A stretch of DNA of 64,000 bases from Lonicera japonica. Its lineage: Eukaryota; Streptophyta; Magnoliopsida; Dipsacales; Caprifoliaceae. The DNA lies in contig CM038466.1 in the NCBI GenBank assembly GCA_021464415.1, positions 31,650,833 to 31,714,832 on the forward strand. The letters are read 5' to 3'. Shown here piece by piece: positions 44,352 to 55,321 of the stretch. The translations under genes and the position numbers were made by a program. Each line of letters begins with the position of its first letter. The stretch's first letter is position 1. Under the pieces are notes generated by a model, which made no database searches, was not told the DNA's origin, and saw nothing but the letters and a program-made list of their open reading frames with translations.

Positions 44352-46031
44352 TGTAGACACCCCGATCCGTGACCCCCGCAAGAACCCTAACGACCTTCGA
44401 AAATACTGTTTTTTGAGTCCGGGACTCATCCGAACACCCGGAACTGCCCCGAAGAGTTTGTTGGCCAAACAAACATGTTTTAAAAGTGAAATGTCGCACG
44501 ACAGTCCGGTATGTCGCGCGACAATCCCCTTTACAGGGACATGTCGCCCGACAATCACCCCACCACTCCACTTTCTGACTCATCAGTGAGTCAGAATCAT
44601 CATTAAAAGCAGTATGTCACGTGACAATCCCCATTCTAGGGACATGTCGCGCGACAATCACCCCACCACTCCACTTTCTGACTCATCAGTGAGTCAGAAT
44701 CATCATTAAAGTAGAATGTCGCGCGACAGTCAAGTATGTCGCGCGACATACACCAAAATGTCGCGCGACATACACCTTTTCGTCACTATAAATAGGCTAG
44801 CACCCCCATGGGTTCTAGGGAGGAAGTTGGACAGCAACAAAACACCAAAAACAGAGCAAAAAACAGTAGTTTTAGAGCAGAAAACAGCAACAAGCATTTT
44901 CGATTATCGTCTTATTTTTGAAGAAATCGAATCTATTATCGACACTCGACGTGTCTCATTTCTAGAATCGAATTCTCGGAAATATCTGAAGAAGGAGAAG
45001 ATTATTATCGCCGGAGATCTCTCTGCCGTATTATATTCTCTTTCTTGTTATTATTCTCGTCGGGAAGGTAAATAAAGTCTCTTCTGGTAAGCGAAGTGGC
45101 AACATGGTTGTGCTAGATTCCTAACGCGCTCGAAAATCAGGTTTATCTGTGTACTTGTTTTATTTCTGTTGTTTTGTCCACGTTTTATTTGAATAAACTT
45201 ATTGCCAAGTTACAAAACAGTCTACCGTTTTCAAAACAAAAGACCCTGATAAAACCATTTGCAAAATTAGAAGAGTGAGTACGTTATCATCCGGATAAAA
45301 TTCTGTTTTCAAAACCCGGACTGATAAGACTTATCTAGGAACTAAAATCAACATATCATGTCTCTTCTATAGACTGCGACGTATCTGATAAAACTCTCCT
45401 CAAAGAGTTCTAGTTCCATATTAAATCGGTCCCGATATAAATCCGAACTTTTACGAAAGTAATTACAACACAAGAAATCCATCATTATCTGAGGAAATAA
45501 TGCGGGATACTTTTTCAAAACAAAAGGTTTTGTCATTTATATTTACGTTTTTCAATAATAAAAACATCGGATCTCGGAACACAAAGGCTTTTCATACCCT
45601 TTCCCGCTTTTCCTAAAAATTAGGGTTTTTATTCGAAAAGTAGTAGACTATCAGTAAAAGCATCCAAGTTATTCAACATAAAATAAACATATAAGTCCAC
45701 TAGATCCCGAAAGGGCGGAATGGGTGCTTAACACCTTCCCAAACCGTAATATAGTTCCCGAACCCTATAGAATCCTGGTTTCGTAGACAAACGTGTAAAG
45801 AAAGGCTTATCTGTAGCCTCTTCTCTTACACGACCCCTTTTTGTCCGTTTTCTCGTAAAACGTACTGGCGACTCTGAATGAACCCTCTTGTACCTAGAAA
45901 CAGGATAGAGGGACACCCGATATGAATTATCAAAACACTCCAAGCAAATAGAACGACGGGATCATTTTCGACGTTTCAGACGCCCAACGAACGGGGACGA
46001 GACCCGGGGGTCGCATTTGCGGATTCTCACA
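44352..46031 (+). mobile_element. Solo LTR of the 9.68-kb element family
   Basis: 1680 bp, TGTAGACACC...GGATTCTCACA, i.e. the family's LTR in its sense orientation on plus (opposite to 1186-10867). Target duplication GGAGC at 44347-44351 and 46032-46036. Copy A has the empty site (CTGGAGCCGCAATT, about 21126). About 100 bp longer than the LTRs in A, largely because of a 103-bp tandem duplication in its U3 region. It inserted after the segmental duplication, then lost its internal part. Confidence 0.92.
44492..44795 (+). promoter_or_regulatory. Palindrome array and TATA box of the solo LTR
   Basis: Eight TGTCGCGCGACA-type palindromes at 44492-44770, five exact, precede TATAAATAG at 44787-44795. 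The array is partly expanded by a 103-bp tandem duplication (about 44540-44745) that also copies the phrase CTGACTCATCAGTGAGTCAG, an inverted pair of TGACTCA (bZIP/GCN4-type) sites. The motif is kept in a diverged family member, which argues that it is functional. Confidence 0.7.
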
Positions 46032-47704
46032 GGAGCCGCAATTATGAATCGTCGAGCAACAGTATGAAACCATGCCATGTAAAGATGATCATATTGAATC
46101 GGGTCCTGCAAGGCATCCATGGTGACTACATGCTCGATCGTGTCGATGATCCTAAAAGGTAATGAAATCGCGGTGATACTAAGTCCAATCAATGGGATCC
46201 CCTTGACCTCTCCCTATAGGTCCGTATCATGCAGGTGTTCACTTGTGTCAAAATCCACAAGGATATTCTATTGTAAACCAAATTATGGCATCACTCTGTC
46301 GGGGACGTGCCACTCCACTATTTCAAAGCAAATAAGGGGTGACCACGTCTATCATATAGCCTGGCCACCAACACAATAGGGAGGTAATGCTGTCATAACA
46401 TGTGCGGTGTATGGCTACCGGATCATTTGTAAATTATAAAATACAACTTATGAATATTCAAAATTACATCAAAACAATAATTAAACATAAAGTAAATTAG
46501 TAATTTTTCAAAAATCTGGCAGAGTTTAATTTGTTTCTATAGTAATCCAATATTTTTATATTCACCAGTTTAACAATTTTATTACATATACTAAACAACT
46601 TCATATCCTAATCAATGAAAATTAATTTATGCATAGTTGTCGCCAACGTAATCATAAAAACAAATATAGTGAGCCAACAATCTATCTGCTCCGCTTGCAT
46701 ACTAATTAATTGATATTAATTAGTATTAATATTCAATACAATTACCTGCTCGGCTCGCATACGATTTAACTGGTCCCTATAGTAAGTCAAAACATGTATC
46801 GCAGTTCGATCCAAAAAAACCTCGTCCGCCACCTGTATTTAGTAAATAGAGGGTCTGAAAATAAAGTCATGGCATATATATATTTACAACAGTTTTGTTA
46901 TATATCATCAAACCTGACTCCGTGTGGTAGTCTATCAATATAAATAACATCCTCCTCCTCAATAGCTACACCGACCCGTCGGGGGCGAATGTGCGAAAAT
47001 CGATCCCAATACCACAACTAACAACAAATTAAAACTTTTAATTGTCAACCATATAAATTTAAAATAGAATATTCAAAATTAAGTCATTTAGATTATTTTA
47101 TACTTGCAACAATATCAGTGGACCTGCAATATGCTTTGATCTAATACAATGGCCACGGCACATTTCTTTCTACAACATCACAAGTGCTACACCCCCCAAC
47201 TATAATGGCCCACTGTATTCAAATCATAAAACAATGGGAATAACGATAGTTTGACAAACACCGAGGACTTGTCAGCCAAAATAGATCTGCCTAGGCACTG
47301 AATAATCTACGCTCGTGCGTATCGGTCGACAACAACGTTATCGGCATCATTGACATGTATCTCGCGAAAAGTATCGGCTATCCAAGAAAGTTTCAGCTTC
47401 TAATTCGTTAGAGCGTGGACTGGTGGTCGGATGCCCAGTACACGTTCACAACGTCGGCCATAAGGGTATCAAATGGAGGGATAGTAACTGCAATGCCATT
47501 AATTGGAAATCCAAGCAATACAGCCACATCCTGAAGTGTGCTACTGCACTCCCCGATCAGTAGATGAAACGTATGCGTTTCTTGCCGCCACCGCTCGACC
47601 ATAGCTGTAATCAATGCGTGGTCGTATTGAATGTGACCTATACGGTATACTCCGTAGAACCCTGCTCGTAGTAATATGTTAAGTCCTCTGTGAAGATTTT
47701 CTTT

Positions 47705-48969
47705 CGCTTTGAATCTGCCATAGCTCTTGTAGAATACTCCATGGTGAAGCTTGCCTCTTCAGTTTTGAACCCACGATACACCATGGTTAATTATGTTGTT
47801 AAACACGCCTTTTTAATTTCCAACCCGCAACCTTTCGCTAATGAGAGGGGTGTACTTACAACTGTGTTAGAAGCTCATGTGCCTCTTTTTTTAACGTGAA
47901 ATATATCCCCGGACTTGTTACAGAAAACAAGATTTGCATAAAGAGTATAACAAAATTAATGATTTGATGTTTTCAGTGTTCTTGCTACTTTCATATAAAC
48001 ATGAATACAATTGTACATCTAGCAGGTGAGCATTGATTATCTAACACAGCCTATTGATGTCGTCAAACAGATGTGCTGAATCCTTAAGCCAGGCGGCATG
48101 GCTATAATAAGGAAACTTAATCTACTTTTAGAATAATATGCTAATTAAACAGATGCAAATGAAAACTGATCAAGATTTAACAATCTATTAATTCGCTTTT
48201 ATGGTACGTGTCAGCTTCTCGAATGGCTGCTTTTTGACAAAGGCAATCTCTGCATGGACGTCAACTGGTGATGCGGAACATGTTATGATAGTCAGGGCTT
48301 ATTTCCATTATGCTGGTGGATTTGAACCTCCTCAGGTTTGTAATTTACATACATCCCCAATTTTATATTTCAAATATATAACGTGGCGTTTGGTTTTTCT
48401 TAAAAATGCATTGATTATACTTTCTCATTTTTATCTTAGCCTAGACTATACCTTTGTTTGGTTAACTGAAAACTCGCTGTAGTTGAAACTGTTTTCAACG
48501 GAAAGAATATTTCATGTAAATGAAATGTATTTTACTTGTTGGGTTGGTATCAGGAAACACGATAATCGAATAATTACTCTCTGGTGTGTAGTTAGTTTGC
48601 ATCAAAATGTGGAAAACAGTAGAAAAGTAACCCGCAGTCTTTTCATTTAAAATGCCAATCAAACATAGTGACATACTCTCTTAAACATGAATCATGTAAC
48701 CACTAGTACTACATTTTACGACAAAGGAATATATATTATTCAACCACACTACTAACATAAACTCGCACCAAACAAAACATAGCTATCACTTCTCTCAAAA
48801 AGGAACAATATTATATACTGAGCAGTTTACCTGACCAAATTTTATAAATTAAATAATGTGATAGACACATATTGTCCGTCATTTATAAGAGTCTCACAGG
48901 ATAATCAATTATAGTCATTGCATTATTTTGTCTACAAAATTTGATCAGGTAAACTAATTAGAAGTAGTA
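47705..48969. other. Intergenic, copy B, with an exon-like stretch
   Basis: Equivalent of 22801-24066. The exon-like stretch at 48201-48335 (MVRVSFSNGCFLTKAISAWT to GFEPPQ, then CAG|GTTTG) is conserved with copy A. Nothing else recognised. Confidence 0.4.
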
Positions 48970-51900
48970 TTAGTCGTTTAGAGAACTTTCAGGTGGGAGT
49001 TTGCTTGGGAATGATATCATGGACTTGCCAAAACCTCCACCACTCTCTGCATTTTTTAAAGCACTGCAAGCAATTAGATAGACAGAAATTAGAATAACAA
49101 TAGCCACAATGAGAATAACATTAGCCTTCCTCCATTCATTCCTTAGTATACCCAATAAACCAGCCTTGCAAGAATCACAGCCATAGCACAATTGGGTCGG
49201 GTCATTACTCCAGATATAGCAGTCGGGGTCGGCAACTGGGCTAACCGGGTTTACCCATGTTGTTGGGTTCACGTATTGGTACCCACACATTGTTGGTGGC
49301 TTGCAACAACCCGACTGTAAATCGCAATTGAAAAAATAAAATAAAATGTTTGTCACAATATATATACTTTATTTTCGGTATTAAGATATATAAGAGATTT
49401 TATTTTTAAGTACAAACTTACTTAACAATAAAAACTAACATATCAATGTGTCAATTACTGATTAGTTATAATAGATTGTGATAAGATTATTTTAACTAAT
49501 ACATGGTGACCACATTTGATATTCACTTTTTATGTCAGATATTTATATATACTTAAAATTGTTGTTTTAATTTACTCAAAACCTAATTTGATCTAAGTGA
49601 CTAGAAGTTCGAAAGGATTATTTGTGAGTGCAAGAAAGTGAATGCAAAAGTGTACGGCACACAAAATTTATTAAACTTTGGTAAAACTAAGGTGTTTTTG
49701 AAAGTATTTACACACATAGTACACTTTTCAAATATTTAGTTAAATAAAACAATTAATTAGACTAAAGTTTGAGAAGAGACCTGAGACTAGAGTACTATTT
49801 TAGAACAATTCTATTAGGAATAACCAATTAAGAAAAAGGTGTGAATGTGATCAAGGAAATATATCTCTACAGCACTGGCTCCGTTAGTAGAGAATAATAG
49901 ATCATCGGAATCTATAATTAGAAATATATATATATATATATATGGGAGAATCTGTAATATAATATATAGATTATCGATCCTTCGGACGGATAATGTAAAT
50001 GTAGTTCAAAACTTCAAACCGGCCTAGGAGGCCCCATGACCAACAATTTGTCGATAATAGTTAGCTCAAATCCTTAATTTCACATGAAAAAATTGTAAAA
50101 TTCAACATGAGTATTAAGTACGAGAGTGTAATATAATATGAGGCATTTTAAAATAAATCCCAAACGCGTGGTCCAATAATATTTAAATTAGGGATCATAT
50201 CGCAAATTGATGAGTCCAGTCGGTACCTTAGGTCGAGCCCATGTTCATCAATGTTTTTGTTGAGATAGTTTCGCTTATGCTTCTAGTATTTTCTACTTGT
50301 GATGGTATGAACTGTTGGATGCATGTCTTTTATCACACTCAGCGCCTTCTTTTTCCTTCTTCTTGACGCATTTTTCTTACTTTCGCTAACTATAGTCTCC
50401 TGTGTAGAAAAATCATGATTCCGCATATTATTTTAAATAGCTTGTGAATTTTTGCTAGAATTTAACTAAGTCTATGTAGATCGAAGGTTGTTTTTCCTTC
50501 TGGCTTAACCTAAATTTTTAAACACATTACTCGGGAGATTAATTTCACATTGATTATTAAAAAAAATCATTTAAGTTCGAACATGTATCATTACTCAAAG
50601 AACATAAACAAATGAAATTCAAAGGGTTATTGCTAAATACACAAACAATACGCTTAAAATTTTTAAACAAAATAAATTTCATTGATCAAGAACTATGACC
50701 ACCTAGACTTAGAAATAGTTGCTGATCAATCCAAACACATTATTTTGTATACTATCTTTTTTAAATCTATTACTAAATATAAGTGAACATTATTTTGTGT
50801 ACTATCTTTTTTAGATCTATTACTAAATATTAAGTGAGATGAGTTCGTACTTTTGAGCCATATTTGAAATTAAAAAATTACTGTTCATTAACTTAAAAAT
50901 AATAAGAGATTTAACTATATATGAAAAAATAAGTCGTGTATATCATACCAAACACTATTAACTGTCGAAAAAATCAAGAATTTCAACCACACAATTCTTT
51001 ATTATTATATATTTTTCAAATAAAAACACTATTGCTCCTTATTACTTAGATAGAAAGATGAATCTAGGCTAGCTTTTACCCAGTTGATTGATTAGAGTTG
51101 CACCAAAATTTATAGACAGAGCAAGTTGTTTGTATTTCTACACGTACCCTTGCCTACGTAAGATGCTTTATATATAATTGTGATAATATAATGTAATAGA
51201 ATGTTCCATAGAGAGGAACATATATTTTGTGGGCCCAAAGTGCAACGATGCCATAAATCTTTAAATAATTCTTTCTCTTATGCTGTTAATGCTAAGTTAT
51301 TTTATGCTAAGTCCAAACTTTATGTTTCGGATTAATTAATAAAATAGAATGTTCAATAGAGAAGGAACATATATTTTGTGGGCCCACTAGTCCACTACCG
51401 CAAACACTCGGATCCATAAATCTTTGAAGTAATTATTCTAATTTTGAACTTTAAAAACGTAGCCCTATAATAAAAATTAAGAGGTTGTTATTTACGCACG
51501 CTAAAATATTTGTTATAGTTTGTTTTATTTAATCTGTTTTTAAACATTATATTTAAGAGTTGAACTATTGTCAAGTATAAAAGAATTACATTAGTTAAGC
51601 CCTTGAACATTGAATATGTGTATATTTAATACCTAAAAATTGAGTAATTAAATATACACATATTTAATACTTAAAAGCCGAATTAATATTAAAGTGATAA
51701 AAAATATTTTGATATATGTCTATAGAAATCCTGAAAATTAATTAGACTTTGTGAATATAGATTAAACATTAATCGCAGGCTTTCTCTTTTATTTTGGTTT
51801 ACCACATGCATATCACTACGAACAATTTTAAATCAATAATTTTTAAGGGAATGTTAAAGCCATGTTTGGATTCATATTCTTGTGTGTATAACCATTAACT

Positions 51901-53114
51901 TGTACCTCTATACTAAAGAGTTGTAGCTTACATGGACAATATATTCCATTATAGTTACACTGCCCTTAATATAATTATGACTTAATGTTTGAATTTAATT
52001 TATATTTCTTAGAACTTATTGGTTTGTTTGTTTGCAAAAATAAAAGTGAATGTATTAGTTTTGTCATAATTCATAATTTAGAACGTAATTTTTTTTCTTA
52101 TCATAAATTTTAATATGTCAATTATATTTCAAAAAGAAAAGGTGAAATTTTAATACAAAATCGAAGAAGTATTTTTACTTTTGGTATGTCAACAGAGACT
52201 TATCCCGAGCACTTGAGTGTGTAAATTTTTATTACTCTTTGGCCGGTGAAAACATTGGCATAGTCAAATATAGTGATCGATATATTTAAAACATTTATTT
52301 ATCAAAGCACTTTGACCAACTTTGTTGCATCCCACGTGTGGCTATGTCAAATTTTCTAATTGCTATTTTACCCTTACGTTTTATTCTTGTAAGTTTTTGA
52401 GTTGCATTAATTTTTACCGACGCATTTTACCTTTGCAAACTCTTTTTTCTTAAAAGTTTGTTCATAACAAGATTCAAACGCTTATCACTAAATAATTTAA
52501 ACGAATACTTAACCACCAGATGATTTTGTTAAATTATTTTCTTTAAATTATATACATGCATATCTGCGTGAAGTAGTTTAATTGTTGTTAAAAGTACGTA
52601 AAAGACTTGCCTGAAGAGGAGAGAGATGGGAAGCAAAGAACTGCTCAGCAGACACAAAATCACCACCCCTTTGAAGCTGCTCACAAACATGATTCTCAAC
52701 AAGACAAACCCTAATCTTCCCCCAACTATCATCCGCAACAACATGCTCCCTAAGCCAAGCAGAGAACCCGCCCAACCGATACTCCTCGAAGCTCCGGCCA
52801 ACAACAGAATACTCGCCAGAGGGCCGAGTAATGACGATAGCCAGAAGTAGGAGAGAGAGGGAGAGGATGATCAAGATTGCCGCGAAGCAGAGGTAGAGGG
52901 ATAGGAGAGTGGGCTTCTTGAAGTAGGAGCCAATGAAGCCGGTTAAGGAGATGAGGAGGAAGAGTGAGCCGAGGGTGATGATGGGCCAGAAAAGGAAATG
53001 GATGCAGTGGCTGGATGGCTGGAAGGAGAGCCAGATGCCTGAGGTTAGGATGGGGATTGAAGACATTATGGAGATGAAGTTTAGGACTGCTATTAAGTTG
53101 TTGCTTATTGCCAT
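48970..53114 (-). CDS. Tetraspanin (TET8-like), copy B
   Basis: Exons 53114-52611 and 49314-48970; 282 residues, intact. Identical architecture to copy A: four membrane segments, GCCKPP at 170-175, EC2 cysteines, and the same GC donor (CAG|GCAAGT) and acceptor. Differences from A are T8I, L10V, S31F, V95I, I104V and G252S, all mild or within membrane segments. The intron is 3296 bp, slightly longer than in A because of extra segments near 51130-51360 and 51585-51700. Substitutions are rarer here than in the flanking noncoding DNA, suggesting that both copies have been under constraint. Upstream lie a TATA box (53195-53189), a 17-G run and the orthologous MITE. Confidence 0.92.
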
Positions 53115-53188
53115 TTTCAAGTTTTTTTTAGTGAGAGAAAGGGAAAATATTATGCATGAAGTGGGAGAGAGGATGAAGAGAGGGAGGA

Positions 53189-53195
53189 TTTTATA
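53189..53195 (-). promoter_or_regulatory. TATA box of tetraspanin copy B
   Basis: Minus strand TATAAAA about 75 bp upstream of the ATG. The copy A version is ATATATAAAA, so the core differs slightly between copies. Confidence 0.6.
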
Positions 53196-53291
53196 CAAGG
53201 AAGTGGGACAGAGATGGGGAATATCTGGTAGTGGGGTCGGGAGATTGTGCCCACTGATTGATTTAAACGTTTATTGAGTTTTGGGTTGGGT

Positions 53292-53308
53292 GGGGGGGGG
53301 GGGGGGGG
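53292..53308 (+). repeat. 17-bp poly-G tract upstream of tetraspanin B
   Basis: Counterpart of the 37-G run in copy A, followed by AGGGG. The length difference shows instability of this tract or sequencing error. Confidence 0.85.
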
Positions 53309-53471
53309 AGGGGTCCTAGGGTTGTCCGAAATTTTTATCTATTTTATTTTATTTTATTTATACTAGGGATTATTCCATAATATAAATTTATAATTTTATA
53401 TAAATTTACAACAATCATAACAAAGTATGGACATACAATTACACAAATATTTGGATGTTTTACAACAACTA

Positions 53472-53950
53472 AGAGTGTGCACGGTTTCGTTAACCAAATG
53501 GATTTTTCGGTTTTATACATAAGTTCAATCGAATTGTCAGAACGGCTAACTCCGATCGGGGTCAGGTTGGTTCGGGCAGTCAGTTTTTGTGGGTTTGATC
53601 TTAGGACTAAATTATTGTTTTGGGCCATGGGTTTATAGTATTTGAAATTTTTTAAATGTTTTTCGTTGTCTTAAGTCCTTTTTGTTGAATGTTTGGCGTT
53701 TTCTACTTCTTAAATATTTATTATTATTGGGCTTTCCTTTTAAATTTTTAACATATTATTTTAAAAAACATAGCTCATTAGTTAAAACAATAGAAATATA
53801 ATAAGTGTACTAGTAGGTTCGGTTAGATTTTGTCAGTTTTCTACACCAAAAAATCGATAACAGAACCAACCTACTGCAATTGTCTGATTTCTTAACTGAA
53901 TTGCAAAGCTTGAAAAACCACTCAATTCAACTCGGATCGAGCACACTCCT
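53472..53950. mobile_element. hAT-type MITE, copy B
   Basis: 479 bp, AGAGTGTGCACGG...GAGCACACTCCT, with a perfect 8-bp target duplication AACAACTA (53464-53471 and 53951-53958). Orthologous to 28431-28898. The better-preserved ends in this copy settle the boundaries. Confidence 0.8.
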
Positions 53951-53958
53951 AACAACTA

Positions 53959-55321
53959 ATACAGGTGCACACAACAAAGAGTTGATATCACAAGACGGAA
54001 CTAGGCCTGGGCCCCAGAGGGCTCCAGCGCAACGCAAAATAATTAATTACTCAATACTAGTTGTGCACAGAAATAAGATTCTTAGCAATTCAGCCCACCT
54101 GGTTCCACCTCTGATACTATTTCTATATGTATCGAACCCTTGACCTCCTTATTTTAATTAGCCTCATTATTACTAGGATACAAAAAATATCAACAAAAAC
54201 ACAGTTGTTGATTTATGGGGAGACTGTATATGATAGTTGCACATTTAATATATTAATCTTTATGTTAAATATTTATATTTACCTAAAATTATTCCTATTT
54301 TATATGAATGGATGATACTAGGTTCACTAAAAATGTATAGTAAGTGTGCACAAGTGAGTTGTCATGGAAGATTGTTAATGGCCCTATGAAATATATGCAG
54401 GACTCACAATTCATCCGCTTTATACAATTTTTTGTCCGTGTTTTTGGTGAATCTAGTACTTTTTGTTATGAATATATTTTTAAAAGAAAGAGTAAAAATG
54501 ATAGTTTATTGAGTTTCCAAAATCATTAAAAAAAAAACTATCAAGGACATGGAGATTCGTTACTTTAAAGAAAATTTGCAATATATTGATTTTCATCAAA
54601 TTAAACAAAATATTGCAAAAAATATACATAAAAAAATGTGCCAAACTCCTAATATTTAAAACAAAAGCTCATGCATGCATGCATGATGCGTGCTCATTTT
54701 GGATAAATATATTTCTATATTGCTTATATGTTAGAGGTTCAATCCCTGTTAAAAGAAAAAAACTATGGAAAAAAAATTGGAATGACAAAATTGAAAATCG
54801 AAAAGTTTAACACAGGTTTAAGCAGTTGAAATAAGTCATGGTTTTATATATTGTATAGATAGATGGCCAGTGACTAGTAGGCCGCTCGTGGAGGTGCTGT
54901 GTTATGTATGGTTTGATCTATGTGCCAAGTGTTTATTTAACGTATTTTTGTTTAACATTTAAAGTTCAGATCTGTTAACCCTTTTCGGCAGTAATACATA
55001 TTTAACAATCAAGGTGATGTGAGAGTGAACATCACCCTCTGTAAAGTCTCTTAGAGAATTTCTTTCTAAATTAAAAGTCTTACCTTCTTTCTTGAGATTT
55101 TTTAAATTGATATTCTCCTGTTTTCTTTTCTGATGTTTCAAATTGATAATTTTTTTTCCTCAAGATGTCTCAAATCGCAATTGTCCTATTTTTCTTTCGG
55201 TGCATACATAACGACTCTACTAATATGGGCAAGTTGCGAACGTGCCTTAGTGCAACTACAGCGAACGTGCGTTAGTGTAACTACAGTGAATGCTCACGAA
55301 TTACGCATTATGATTGATATA
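53959..55321. other. Intergenic tail of duplication copy B
   Basis: AT-rich, matching 28907-30612 with several indels. No gene recognised. Confidence 0.5.

Larger units (their letters stand above)
43213..47704 (-). pseudogene. MAIN-like plant mobile domain gene, copy B, split by a solo LTR
   Basis: Same minus-strand blocks as 19994-22800: LITAMVERWRQETHTFHLLI and LLGFPINGIAVTIPPFD (47614-47408), ICFEIVEWHV-type and DTIEHVVTMDALQDPIQYD (about 46300-46040). A solo LTR (46031-44352) then cuts the exon between AAP(V) and EKPPEFGPEPVEVTLEILV (about 44345). The linker (SSPPPSSVSQPDMLLSPP) and basic tail (GRGRSRPRGRGKSRGEG) follow to about 43213. A short indel in the A/T run near the end shifts the final frame relative to copy A. 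Non-functional. Confidence 0.78.
32862..55321 (+). repeat. Segmental duplication, copy B
   Basis: Counterpart of 1-30612. It lacks the 9.68-kb LTR element but carries an extra solo LTR (44352-46031). Inside the tetraspanin intron it also has extra segments (about 51130-51360, a partial repeat, and about 51585-51700) that copy A lacks. Confidence 0.9.
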
